Below the pieces are notes generated by a model, which did not search any database, was not told the DNA's origin, and saw only the letters and a program-made list of their open reading frames with translations. Below, piece by piece: positions 1-6,872 of a DNA stretch of 8,975 bases; the stretch's first letter is position 1; the number at the start of each line of letters is the position of its first letter. This stretch comes from Bacteroidales bacterium (lineage in GTDB: Bacteria; Bacteroidota; Bacteroidia; Bacteroidales; B39-G9). The position numbers and the translations under genes are program-made. The stretch is taken from assembly GCA_023145555.1 (NCBI GenBank), contig JAGLDO010000075.1, forward strand, positions 1-8,975, written 5' to 3'.

Positions 1-6
1 ACTCAT
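1..6 (-). CDS. Possible start of the next gene after the histidine kinase (partial)
   Basis: On the minus strand an ATG lies at 6-4, followed by one more codon (Ser) before the window ends. It sits 28 bp beyond the TAG stop of the histidine kinase and has the same orientation. HisKA_3 kinases are commonly followed by a NarL/LuxR-type response regulator, so that is the natural guess. Only two codons are visible, so neither the gene nor its identity can be confirmed here. Confidence 0.2.
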
Positions 7-34
7 AATTAATTCCGTTAAAAATTTTACTAAA

Positions 35-979
35 CTAAACATTAATTTTTATTAAAGCACTAAAACCCAGTCCTTCGTTGCTTTCAATAATAATAACCCC
101 ATTTACTGATTTTATTCGGGATTTGATATTTGACAAACCCAGACCTCTTTTTGTAATTTCAATTTGATTAATATCAAAGCCCTTTCCATCGTCGGCATAT
201 TGGATGGTTAAGATTTTTGCATGACGTGTAAGATTTATTTTTATGTTTTGAGCATTTGCATGTTTTGTTGTGTTGTTGATAAGTTCGCAAATAACACGAT
301 ATAAAATAAGTTCAACATTACTATTAAAACGTTCTTTTAAAATGTTTGATTTAAAATCGACATTAATTTTTTTTGTTTGGTTTATTTTATTGCAAAAATT
401 ATTTATTGCACTCTCTAAACCAAAATTATTTAAGATATGCGGGCTTAAATTATTAGATATTTCTTTTATGCTGTTAATGGCTTCGTTTAGAACATGTTCG
501 GTGTTAGTAATAATTTTTTTGCTTTTATCGTCATGTTCAATTTGCGACAATGCGGAAATTGACATTTTTACCGTTGATAGTAATGGTCCTAATCCATCGT
601 GAAGGTCTTTTGCAAAACGCTTTCTTTCTTTTTCTTCGGTTTGTATTATTGCTGTTAAAACGTGTTTTTCATATTCTAAATGTTCTTTTTGTGCTTGTCC
701 CAAGAATTTGAATATTTTTTTTACAAAAATTACACCAATTGAGATTACTATTGAAATGGCAATACCAATCCAGTGATTTATTATTGTTGTTTCGGGCACA
801 AGGTTATCAAAGAGATAAGGCATTATTTCAAAAAACCGTCTGATTGCCATAAATACCAATCCTAAAGATATTAATATCCATGATATATTGTATTTTGTTT
901 TTTTTGTTAAGCTAATAGCTATTATTGCAGCAATAAATTGTAATAAAATAGCTATTATTAATGCTATAAATGTTAACAT
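35..979 (-). CDS. Membrane sensor histidine kinase, HisKA_3 (NarL/DesK-like) family
   Basis: This 314-residue protein should autophosphorylate on a histidine and pass the phosphate to a response regulator. The N-terminus has three hydrophobic segments (about 3-24, 31-48 and 67-88) with very short loops and no periplasmic sensor domain, so any signal is probably sensed in or near the membrane. A coiled linker (about 93-120) leads to the HisKA_3 dimerisation helix with the motif DLHDGLGP, in which His127 is the expected phosphoacceptor. The HATPase_c domain follows: N-box ELINNTTKHA (232-241), G1 box DDGKG (263-267) and G2 box GLGL (279-282). All catalytic boxes look intact. The ATG at 979 is followed directly by the first hydrophobic segment, and the stop is TAG. 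The partner regulator is not visible but may begin 28 bp downstream at the window edge. The inducing signal cannot be deduced. Confidence 0.9.
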   Translation of the reverse strand: MLTFIALIIAILLQFIAAIIAISLTKKTKYNISWILISLGLVFMAIRRFFEIMPYLFDNLVPETTIINHWIGIAISIVISIGVIFVKKIFKFLGQAQKEHLEYEKHVLTAIIQTEEKERKRFAKDLHDGLGPLLSTVKMSISALSQIEHDDKSKKIITNTEHVLNEAINSIKEISNNLSPHILNNFGLESAINNFCNKINQTKKINVDFKSNILKERFNSNVELILYRVICELINNTTKHANAQNIKINLTRHAKILTIQYADDGKGFDINQIEITKRGLGLSNIKSRIKSVNGVIIIESNEGLGFSALIKINV

Positions 980-1021
980 AATATTAAGTGTTATGATATT
1001 ATTTTATCTGTTAATTGATTA

Positions 1022-1112
1022 AAATTAGAAATTAGATATTGGAAATTAGAATGCATGAAAATTTTTTTAATTTCAAATTTCTATTAGTAAACAATCCCGA
1101 GTACAGGGGATT
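1022..1112. repeat. Short AAATTAGA repeats and a small hairpin in the divergent spacer
   Basis: AAATTAGA occurs three times (1022-1029, 1029-1036, 1043-1050); the last two belong to GAAATTAGA copies 14 bp apart. They are followed by two AATTTC motifs of the opposite sense (about 1069-1081). Next to these, AATCCC (1093-1098) and GGGATT (1107-1112) form a small stem with an 8-nt loop. This looks like low-complexity intergenic repeat debris. A function as an RNA hairpin or binding site is possible but unsupported. Confidence 0.35.
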
Positions 1113-1169
1113 AACATAAAAGTGTAAACTATTTTTAGTCTATTATAAAAAATGCCAAAATTATTATTA

Positions 1170-1200
1170 TCAAATTTACATACAAAATACTTAAATTTGA
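1170..1200. promoter_or_regulatory. Divergent promoter-like motif pair within a 9-bp inverted repeat
   Basis: In the spacer between the kinase and the ABC ATPase, TCAAATTTA (1170-1178) and TAAATTTGA (1192-1200) form a perfect 9-bp inverted repeat around a 13-bp spacer. Each arm contains TAAATTTG, a match to the Bacteroidota -7 consensus TAnnTTTG: the right arm (1192-1199) reads toward the ABC ATPase, the left arm on the minus strand toward the kinase. The right motif ends 25 bp before the ATG at 1225, a plausible short leader. The left one is about 190 bp from the kinase start. No convincing -33 TTTG is seen at standard spacing, so this may be an operator or chance in AT-rich DNA. Confidence 0.4.
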
Positions 1201-1224
1201 CGTTTTAAACACAAAATTATTAAA

Positions 1225-2136
1225 ATGTCAATAATTACAAAAAATGTTACAAAAATTTATGGCAAACAAAAAGCATTAAATAATGTAACAGTTGAAATAA
1301 AAACAGGAGAAATAGTGGGTTTTATAGGACCAAACGGTGCAGGTAAATCTACTATGATGAAAATAATTACAGGGTTTATCCCTCAAACCTCAGGCGAAGT
1401 TTCTGTTGATGGTTATGATGTTGTTGAGCAATCAATGCAAGTTAGGCAACAGATTGGTTACCTTCCGGAGAATAATCCCCTGTATTTAGATATGTATGTA
1501 AAAGAATATCTTGAATATGTTGCAGGCTTATATAATTTAAAAAACAAAACTGCACCACGAATTAAAGAAATGCTTGATAGAACAGGACTTGTTGACGAAC
1601 AGAATAAAAAAATAGGAGCTCTTTCAAAAGGATTTAAACAAAGAGTTGGTCTGGCACAAGCAATGATTCATAACCCTAATGTTTTAATTCTTGACGAACC
1701 AACATCCGGATTAGATCCTAATCAAATTGTTGAAATTCGAAATCTTATTTCTGAAGTGGGTAAAGAAAAGACCGTTATGCTTTCAACACATATTATGCAA
1801 GAAGTTGAAGCAATTTGCCAGCGAATAATAATTATAAATAAAGGTAATATTGTTGCCAATGATTATACTCAAAATATTCAAACACAAACAAACGAAAATT
1901 TTCAAACCATTATTGTAGAATTTAACAAAGAGATAAAAGCAAAACAGCTCGAAGCAATTAAAGGGATTGTAAAAGTTATAAAGATTAAAAATAATAATTG
2001 GCTTGTGCAAAGTAGTATTGACGATGATGTTCGTACAAATATTTTTGACTTTGCTGTTAAGAATAAAATTGTTGTTTTATCAATGCAAAAAAAAGAAAAA
2101 AGTTTAGAAGATGTTTTTCAAGAATTAACTAAATAA
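1225..2136 (+). CDS. gldA: ABC transporter ATP-binding protein, GldA-like
   Basis: This 303-residue cytoplasmic ATPase subunit should power an ABC exporter. It has a Walker A motif GPNGAGKST (35-43), the signature LSKGF (133-137), Walker B VLILDEP (153-159) and the switch histidine in STH (His189). The ATPase core ends near residue 215 and is followed by an extra C-terminal domain of about 85 residues. Length, the segment IGYLPENNPLY (77-87) and the C-terminal LEDVFQELTK match what I recall of GldA, the ATPase of the GldAFG complex linked to gliding motility in Flavobacterium. GldA-like ATPases also occur in non-gliding Bacteroidota, so the name marks family, not proven motility. No permease gene resembling GldF or GldG follows; the next genes are a lipoprotein and a symporter, 165 bp away. 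A TAAATTTG motif lies 25 bp upstream of the ATG, and no Shine-Dalgarno sequence is present. Confidence 0.85.
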   Translation: MSIITKNVTKIYGKQKALNNVTVEIKTGEIVGFIGPNGAGKSTMMKIITGFIPQTSGEVSVDGYDVVEQSMQVRQQIGYLPENNPLYLDMYVKEYLEYVAGLYNLKNKTAPRIKEMLDRTGLVDEQNKKIGALSKGFKQRVGLAQAMIHNPNVLILDEPTSGLDPNQIVEIRNLISEVGKEKTVMLSTHIMQEVEAICQRIIIINKGNIVANDYTQNIQTQTNENFQTIIVEFNKEIKAKQLEAIKGIVKVIKIKNNNWLVQSSIDDDVRTNIFDFAVKNKIVVLSMQKKEKSLEDVFQELTK

Positions 2137-2144
2137 AGGATAAT

Positions 2145-2198
2145 TGCGACAGGGAGGTAGGGCGAGAAAATGTTTTTTAATAATTAACAAAAGTCGCA
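2145..2198. repeat. GC-rich patch with 6-bp inverted repeat after the ABC ATPase gene
   Basis: TGCGAC (2145-2150) and GTCGCA (2193-2198) are exact reverse complements flanking a 42-bp interval. The left part (2145-2166) is purine- and G-rich (GACAGGGAGGTAGGGCGAG), unlike the surrounding AT-rich spacer. It might be a remnant of a dispersed intergenic repeat or a weak RNA structure downstream of the ABC ATPase gene. It is not a typical terminator, because the loop is long and no T-tract directly follows. Confidence 0.3.
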
Positions 2199-2301
2199 TA
2201 TTTTAAGCTGTATTTTTATAAAATGCAATATAATTATCTATTAAACAAAACTTTTTATTAAATTAGCATTTTAATCTCATTGATAATAAAATTTTAAACA
2301 A

Positions 2302-3132
2302 ATGAAAGCAACAAAAAAAATATTATTTGTTTTATTTACAGTTAGTTTGTCGTTTTATGGGTGTAAATATTTTAAAAAAGCTCCCATTAAGATAAGCCCA
2401 AAGATTAAAAATGTTACATTATATGGTGCATCAAACGGATCAATAGAATTAACCGTTACTGGAGGGAAACTCCCTTACAAATATAAATGGTCAACAGGTG
2501 CGACAAAGCCGAGTTTAAAAAACGTGAAAGCAGGAACTTATTATGTTACTGTTACAGATTTAAAATCAAAAAAGGCAGTTGACACAATTACAGTAAAACA
2601 ACCGAAACCTCCATGTGTTGACATTGACGGAAATATTTACAAAATAGTAAAGATAGGAAATCAAACATGGATGTCTGAAAATTTAAAGGTTACAAAAAAT
2701 CCTAAAGGGGAAAAGATAAAGAGTGTTTGTTATGATAAAGATTCTACTAATATTGAAAAATATGGTAGATTATATCAATGGGATGTTGCAATGGACAATA
2801 TGAAAGAAGAAGAATCACAAGGTATTTGTCCCGATGGTTGGCACTTGCCATCTGATGCAGAGTGGCGTATATTATACGATACTTTAGGACGAGATAGTGC
2901 TGCAATTATTTTAAAAACAGGGAAATTTAATGGAGTGATGGCGGGGTTTTATAATCTTCAATCATTTCATGGGAAAGAACAATATACTAATTATTGGACA
3001 TCAACAGAATTAGGAGATAATGCATGGAAAAGATATCTTCATAAAAATTATAACAGAGTATATCGTTATCATGGCAATAAAAAACATTTCTTATCAATAC
3101 GATGTGTAAAGAATAATACTACACAAAAATAA
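2302..3132 (+). CDS. Lipoprotein with SprB repeat and FISUMP domain
   Basis: This 276-residue envelope protein begins with a lipoprotein-type signal (basic MKATKK, hydrophobic 8-18, then SFYGC with Cys21 as the likely lipidated residue; the lipobox is not ideal). Residues about 36-100 form one SprB repeat, with the hallmark pattern NGSIELTVTGG..PYKYKWSTG...L..VKAGTYYVTVTD. Residues about 105-271 match the Fibrobacter succinogenes major paralogous (FISUMP) domain: DGNIYKIVKIGNQTWMSENL, YGRLYQWD, CPDGWHLPSDAEW, YWTSTE and a terminal SIRCVKN. Cys105, Cys143, Cys176 and Cys268 could form disulfides. The domain is on the short side, with a compressed segment before YWTSTE. Residues after Cys21 are basic (KYFKK), so there is no acidic surface-export signal of the kind described in some Bacteroidota. 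The role is unknown; these domains are usually found in exported or surface proteins. The symporter gene starts 17 bp downstream, implying co-transcription. Confidence 0.87.
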   Translation: MKATKKILFVLFTVSLSFYGCKYFKKAPIKISPKIKNVTLYGASNGSIELTVTGGKLPYKYKWSTGATKPSLKNVKAGTYYVTVTDLKSKKAVDTITVKQPKPPCVDIDGNIYKIVKIGNQTWMSENLKVTKNPKGEKIKSVCYDKDSTNIEKYGRLYQWDVAMDNMKEEESQGICPDGWHLPSDAEWRILYDTLGRDSAAIILKTGKFNGVMAGFYNLQSFHGKEQYTNYWTSTELGDNAWKRYLHKNYNRVYRYHGNKKHFLSIRCVKNNTTQK

Positions 3133-3149
3133 TAACTTCAAGTCAAATT

Positions 3150-4592
3150 ATGAATTACACATTAGTTGGGTTTATAATATACCTTATTGCGGTATTAGTT
3201 GTCGGGGTTATTACCAGCAAATCAAACAAATCACATAGCGACTTTTTTTTAGGTGGCAGAAAAATGAATCCGTGGGTAGTTGCTTTTTCCGAACGTGCTT
3301 CGGGAGAATCTGCTTGGTTATTACTTGGTTTACCCGGGGCGGCATTAGCAACAGGTTTTTTAGAAATATGGACTGCTTTAGGCTGTGTAATAGGAATTAT
3401 TTTTTATTGGTTTGTTATTGCCAAAGATTTAAGAATTCAATCTGAAAAACATAATGCTATTACATTACCTAATTTTCTTGCAAAAAAATCAGGTAATAAT
3501 ACCAATAGTATTCGTGTATTATCAACATTAATTATAATATTTTTTTTTACATTTTATCTTGCAGCTCAATTTAACGGAGCTGGCAAGGTTTTGTTTGTGA
3601 CCTTTGGCATACCTCAAATTTATGGAGTAATATTAGGTGCAGTTGTAATTATATTTTACACAATGATGGGTGGTTTTTTTGCCGTTGCATGGACAGATCT
3701 TATTCAAGGTATTATTATGCTTGGGACTTTGATTGTGTTGCCTGTTGCAGGGTTAATAGAATTGCATGAGCATGGTCTCTCATTAAGTACTGCTGTTGCA
3801 ACAGCAGGAAATAATTATTCAAGTTTTGTAGGAGCAAGCACAGGATGGGCTTCTGTTGCTGTTGTTATTGGTGGCTTGAGTTGGGCTTTTGGATATATGG
3901 GACAGCCACATTTGTTAACACGATTTATGTCGATAGATAATAAAGATAATATTAAAAAAAGTAGAAGAATTGCAATTGCGTGGGCAATACCCGCTTTTTC
4001 AGGTGCTTTGCTAATTGGGTTAATTGGACTTGCAATTTATGGTCAAGGTCATTTTACTGATGTTGAACATATTATGCCGACTCTTGCAAATGATTTGCTT
4101 CCGGCATGGCTGGCAGGTATATTTATTTCAGGTGCTATAGCAGCAATGATGTCAACTGCCGATAGTCAGTTGCTTGTAATATCATCATCGGTAGTTGAAG
4201 ATTTTTATCACCAAACCCTTGGGAAAGAAGTTTCTGAAAAACGGCTATTAACAATAAGCCGTGTTGTAACTGTTGTTGTAGGAATTGCAGGGTTTGTTAT
4301 TGCTGTTTGCTCAAAAAAACTTATTTTTACTCTTGTGTCGTATGCATGGGCAGGTTTAGGCTCTTCGTTTGGTCCTGCGCTTTTACTTATGTTAAAATGG
4401 AAAAAAACAACAAAACAAGGAGTTCTTGCAGGAATGTTAACAGGTTTTGTTTCAACGGTGTTATGGTCAAGCATTCCTGTTCTTGATAACTTTATCAGTG
4501 TTCGTTTTGTTTCGTTTGTTTTGGCTTTTTTTGCTGTTATAATTGTAAGTTTATTAACGAAAAAAGATAATAGGGAAAAAGTTATTAAATAA
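3150..4592 (+). CDS. putP: Sodium:solute symporter, PutP-like (SSS family)
   Basis: This 480-residue inner-membrane protein should import a small solute, likely proline, driven by sodium. About 12-13 hydrophobic segments span it, starting at residues 3-21. The SSS family is shown by LLLGLPGAALATGF (57-70), GGFFAVAWTDLIQG (174-187) and SYAWAGLGSSFGPALLL (397-413). In the TM9 region MMST (Ser335, Thr336) matches the Na2-site Ser/Thr pair of E. coli PutP. The TM1 sodium-site region differs: where E. coli PutP has ASDMSGW, this protein reads ASGESAW (50-56), so the Asp is Gly and an acidic Glu53 sits one residue later. The overall match is closest to the sodium/proline branch, but substrate is inferred. 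It lies 17 bp behind the lipoprotein gene, shares its strand, and ends before a strong terminator. A basic tail follows the last helix. Confidence 0.88.
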   Translation: MNYTLVGFIIYLIAVLVVGVITSKSNKSHSDFFLGGRKMNPWVVAFSERASGESAWLLLGLPGAALATGFLEIWTALGCVIGIIFYWFVIAKDLRIQSEKHNAITLPNFLAKKSGNNTNSIRVLSTLIIIFFFTFYLAAQFNGAGKVLFVTFGIPQIYGVILGAVVIIFYTMMGGFFAVAWTDLIQGIIMLGTLIVLPVAGLIELHEHGLSLSTAVATAGNNYSSFVGASTGWASVAVVIGGLSWAFGYMGQPHLLTRFMSIDNKDNIKKSRRIAIAWAIPAFSGALLIGLIGLAIYGQGHFTDVEHIMPTLANDLLPAWLAGIFISGAIAAMMSTADSQLLVISSSVVEDFYHQTLGKEVSEKRLLTISRVVTVVVGIAGFVIAVCSKKLIFTLVSYAWAGLGSSFGPALLLMLKWKKTTKQGVLAGMLTGFVSTVLWSSIPVLDNFISVRFVSFVLAFFAVIIVSLLTKKDNREKVIK

Positions 4593-4620
4593 AAATAATT
4601 AATGACTATGACTAGTCCTA

Positions 4621-4651
4621 AAAAAGGCTGTCTTTAATAGACAGCCTTTTT
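4621..4651. terminator. Bidirectional intrinsic terminator between putP and ilvE
   Basis: AAAAAGGCTGTCT (4621-4633) and AGACAGCCTTTTT (4639-4651) are perfect 13-bp inverted arms around the loop TTAAT. The GC-bearing stem core has an A-tract on one side and a T-tract on the other, so it can terminate transcription from both strands. It lies 28 bp after the symporter stop and 19 bp beyond the end of the converging ilvE gene, exactly where a shared terminator is expected. Confidence 0.92.
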
Positions 4652-4670
4652 AATAAGCCCAAAAATTGTA

Positions 4671-5690
4671 TTATTCAAGAATAGTTACCCAACCAAATTT
4701 ATCAGGTTCGTTACCATATTGAATATCTCTTAGTCTGTTGTATAATTTTGTAGATATTGGACCAGCATTTCCATCAGCACAGAATTTATATTCTTTACCA
4801 GTATCTCTATCTAAAAGATTTTTAATTGGAGAAATTACAGCAGCAGTTCCACAAGCACCACATTCATCAAAATCAGCAAGTTCTTCAACAAGAACAGGTC
4901 TTCTTTCAATAGTCATTCCCAGATCTTCGGCAATAGCCATTAAACTTTTGTTAGTTATTGATGGAAGAATTGAAGGAGATTTTGGAGTTATGTATTTATT
5001 TCCTTTAATAGCAAAGAAGTTAGCAGGACCACACTCATCAATATATTTTTTTTCTTTAGCATCAAGATATAAAACAGAAGAGAAACCTTCATCGTGAGCT
5101 CTTTCACCAGACTTTAAACTTGCAGCATAGTTACCACCAACTTTAATATTACCTGTGCCTAAAGGAGCAGCTCTATCTGCATCGCGGGCTATTTGAATTG
5201 AAACAGGTTTAAATCCTTCTTTAAAATAAGGACCAACAGGAGTAACAAAAATCATAAATAAAAATTCGTCAGCAGCTTTAACTCCAACTTGAGGTCCTGT
5301 TCCTATTAGTAATGGTCGCAAATATAATGAAGCGCCGGATTCATAAGGAGGAATAAATTCTTTATTTAGTTTAACAACAGTATCTATTGCTTTTTTAAAA
5401 AGTTTTTCAGGAACAGGAGCCATAAGAATACCATTAGCAGAATTTTGTAATCGTTTAGAATTTTCTTCCCAGCGAAACACTCTTATTTTACTATCTTTCC
5501 CTTTAAAAACTTTCATTCCCTCAAATGCTTCTTGTCCATAATGAAGACAAGTAGCAGCCATGTGAATATTTATGGTTTCCGAAGATGAAATTTCTAATTC
5601 ACCCCATTGTCCATTTCGCCAGTAACAGCGAACATTGTAATTAGTTTTTGTATAGCCAAAAGACAAGTTTCTCCAATCAATGTTTTTCAT
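4671..5690 (-). CDS. ilvE: Branched-chain amino acid aminotransferase (class IV PLP fold, ~340-aa type)
   Basis: This 339-residue cytoplasmic PLP enzyme interconverts leucine, isoleucine or valine with their 2-oxo acids using 2-oxoglutarate/glutamate, the last step of branched-chain synthesis and first of breakdown. Recognisable elements are HYGQEAFEGMK (50-60), SLYLRPLLIGTG (121-132), the PLP-lysine segment GTGNIKVGGNYAASLK (178-193) with Lys183 as the expected Schiff-base residue, DECGPANFF (218-226) near the cofactor, and CGTAAVISPI (280-289). Length and motifs fit the longer, eukaryote-like BCAT type (ilvE_II) rather than the ~309-residue E. coli IlvE. The CGAC at 277-280 precedes GTAAV and is not in register with the redox CXXC of mammalian BCATs, whose positions here are Ala and Ser. 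It stands alone, converges on putP at a shared terminator, and has its own promoter candidate about 50 bp upstream of the ATG. Confidence 0.95.
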   Translation of the reverse strand: MKNIDWRNLSFGYTKTNYNVRCYWRNGQWGELEISSSETINIHMAATCLHYGQEAFEGMKVFKGKDSKIRVFRWEENSKRLQNSANGILMAPVPEKLFKKAIDTVVKLNKEFIPPYESGASLYLRPLLIGTGPQVGVKAADEFLFMIFVTPVGPYFKEGFKPVSIQIARDADRAAPLGTGNIKVGGNYAASLKSGERAHDEGFSSVLYLDAKEKKYIDECGPANFFAIKGNKYITPKSPSILPSITNKSLMAIAEDLGMTIERRPVLVEELADFDECGACGTAAVISPIKNLLDRDTGKEYKFCADGNAGPISTKLYNRLRDIQYGNEPDKFGWVTILE

Positions 5691-5738
5691 AATATATTTA
5701 ATAAAATGTTAATTAATAATATTTAATAATTTGTTGTT

Positions 5739-5769
5739 CAAAAGTAAATAATAAAAAAATTATTATCAA
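5739..5769 (-). promoter_or_regulatory. Bacteroidota-type promoter for ilvE
   Basis: Read on the minus strand, TTG (5769-5767) and TACTTTTG (5746-5739) are separated by 20 bp, which fits the Bacteroides promoter form (-33 TTTG, -7 TAnnTTTG, spacing about 19-21). Transcription would start near 5730-5735, giving a leader of about 40 nt before the ilvE ATG at 5690. It is the best-formed promoter candidate in the window, although the -33 element matches only as ATTG. Confidence 0.55.
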
Positions 5770-5798
5770 TGATTTTTTAATGTTAAATAATATAATTG

Positions 5799-5932
5799 TG
5801 AATCCAATTCGAAAAGTGTGTTTTCGTTATTGCAACCCGCCAGCTGGCGGAGAAGCAATTTCAACTTACTTAATTACAAATATATATATTGTTTCGTTCC
5901 TCGCAATGACGTGACTTTTCGGAGTGGATTCA
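5799..5932. mobile_element. MITE-like inverted-repeat element (134 bp, non-coding)
   Basis: TGAATCCAATTCGAAAAGT (5799-5817) and ACTTTTCGGAGTGGATTCA (5914-5932) are terminal inverted repeats matching at 17 of 19 positions. The element is flanked on both sides by ATTG (5795-5798 and 5933-5936), a possible 4-bp target duplication. Inside are a 14-bp perfect palindrome CCGCCAGCTGGCGG (5837-5850) and TCGTTCCTCGCAATGACG (5894-5911), whose complement I recall as a phrase of dispersed intergenic repeats in many bacterial genomes. A partial inverse copy, CGTTATTGC, lies at 5825-5833. Its GC content is well above the surrounding spacer. No ORF is present. It sits between the stress protein gene and the ilvE promoter and could act as a hairpin or terminator. 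Mobility is inferred from structure only. Confidence 0.65.
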
Positions 5933-5998
5933 ATTGTAAAGACTTAAAAAAAATAAAATTAAAGAAATAGAAATAAGAAATAATATGTTTATTTATGA

Positions 5999-6820
5999 TT
6001 AACTAAACCCGGAATATTTAATTAAATCTGAACGTCGATTAATACTCATAACAGGAGTTTTTCCTGTGTCTTTTTTATTGTGAAGCACATAGTCGTTAAA
6101 TTTTTTCGACATCATTACAACAAGGTCTGCATCAATATCACTTGCAAATCTGAACATTTCTTCTTTAAAAGATTTATTTCGTTTAGCTGTTTTAATACCG
6201 TAAATAATGTTTTTTTTATCTAATATTTTTTTTGTGAAATAAATATTATTAACCATATCTTGTTTTTTAAATTGATCTGTAATATATGGTTTAATAATAT
6301 TTACGTTGCATTTAAAGTGTTTAGATAAAAATATAATCCAATGTAAAGTTTCTTTAAATTTTTTGTCGCTGTCTAATGGGAAAACAATTTCTTTATAATA
6401 ATCGTGGGAAGGCCTTGTTTTTACAGTAACAAAAGGTGTTTCAATGTTTTTTAATGCACTGAAAAAGCTATTGATTTTGTGAGTTTTGTTGTTTTCAAAA
6501 TAATTAGGACCCATTACAATCATGCTAGCATTAATAGATAATTCTATTTGTTTAATAGCTTTTGACAAATTGTCAATAGTAATAATTGTCTCAGGCATTA
6601 TTTTGTGCTTTTTGAAAATTTCTTTAGCAACACCTTTAAGGTTTTTTTCTACAATAAGAGACCTTTCTATTAGTTCTTTATTTTTTGAAAAAATGCCCTT
6701 GTTAATAATATGTAAAAGTAAAATCTTCGCATCAGCTACTTTTGATAGCTGAATAGCGTGTAGCAAGGCGTTTTCAGAATTTTCCGTAAAATCCCAAGGT
6801 ACGATTATATATTTGTCCAT
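5999..6820 (-). CDS. Tandem universal stress protein (two UspA domains)
   Basis: This 273-residue cytoplasmic protein contains two UspA-like alpha/beta domains, about 1-135 and 142-262. The first begins with the classic beta1 segment YIIVPWDFTENSENALLHAI (4-23), with Asp10 where family members contact nucleotide, and contains LLLHII (34-39) and ASMIVMGPN (98-106). The second begins KEIVFPLDSD (143-152) and ends near ADLVVMMSKK and TPVMSINRR. The ATP-binding glycine motif of the family (GxxG followed by about nine residues and G-S/T) is not clear in either half; only Gly104 of the first remains, so it may be a non-ATP-binding member. Two-domain proteins of this size are common in Bacteroidota. 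It lies 52 bp downstream of the cyclase-HD gene on the same strand with no promoter match in the gap, suggesting co-transcription. Its partner or target is unknown. Confidence 0.87.
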   Translation of the reverse strand: MDKYIIVPWDFTENSENALLHAIQLSKVADAKILLLHIINKGIFSKNKELIERSLIVEKNLKGVAKEIFKKHKIMPETIITIDNLSKAIKQIELSINASMIVMGPNYFENNKTHKINSFFSALKNIETPFVTVKTRPSHDYYKEIVFPLDSDKKFKETLHWIIFLSKHFKCNVNIIKPYITDQFKKQDMVNNIYFTKKILDKKNIIYGIKTAKRNKSFKEEMFRFASDIDADLVVMMSKKFNDYVLHNKKDTGKTPVMSINRRSDLIKYSGFS

Positions 6821-6872
6821 AATTATTTATTATAAAATTTACATAAATAATAGCATAAAAATAAAAAAAATA

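Larger units (their letters stand above)
5691..5998. other. Intergenic spacer between ilvE and the stress protein gene
   Basis: This 308-bp stretch has no credible gene. Its ilvE-proximal part (5691-5769) carries the ilvE promoter candidate, the middle (5795-5936) the MITE-like element with its flanking ATTG copies, and the rest is A-rich sequence in which I see no further signal. No conventional T-tailed terminator follows the stress protein gene; the element at 5799-5932 is the only strong foldable sequence downstream of it. Confidence 0.7.

Noticed and set aside
270..602. 110-codon open frame on the + strand
   Set aside because: It is antisense to the histidine kinase core, whose catalytic boxes are clear on the other strand.
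2151..2184. Strong Shine-Dalgarno-like AGGGAGG upstream of an ATG at 2170
   Set aside because: The frame closes after five codons (ATG to TAA), the spacing is too long, and Bacteroidota do not generally rely on such sites.
4604..4617. GACTA/TAGTC inverted repeat just before the terminator
   Set aside because: The arms are only 5 bp with a 4-nt loop and no T-tract; the adjacent 13-bp stem at 4621-4651 explains termination fully.
4850..4862. CxxC (Cys277, Cys280) in IlvE as a redox switch like that of mammalian BCATs
   Set aside because: Aligned on GTAAVISPI, the mammalian redox cysteines fall on Ala284 and Ser287 here; the CGAC lies upstream and is not equivalent.
4738..5097. 119-codon open frame on the + strand
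   Set aside because: It is antisense to ilvE, including part of its conserved C-terminal half, and has no recognisable domain or signal.
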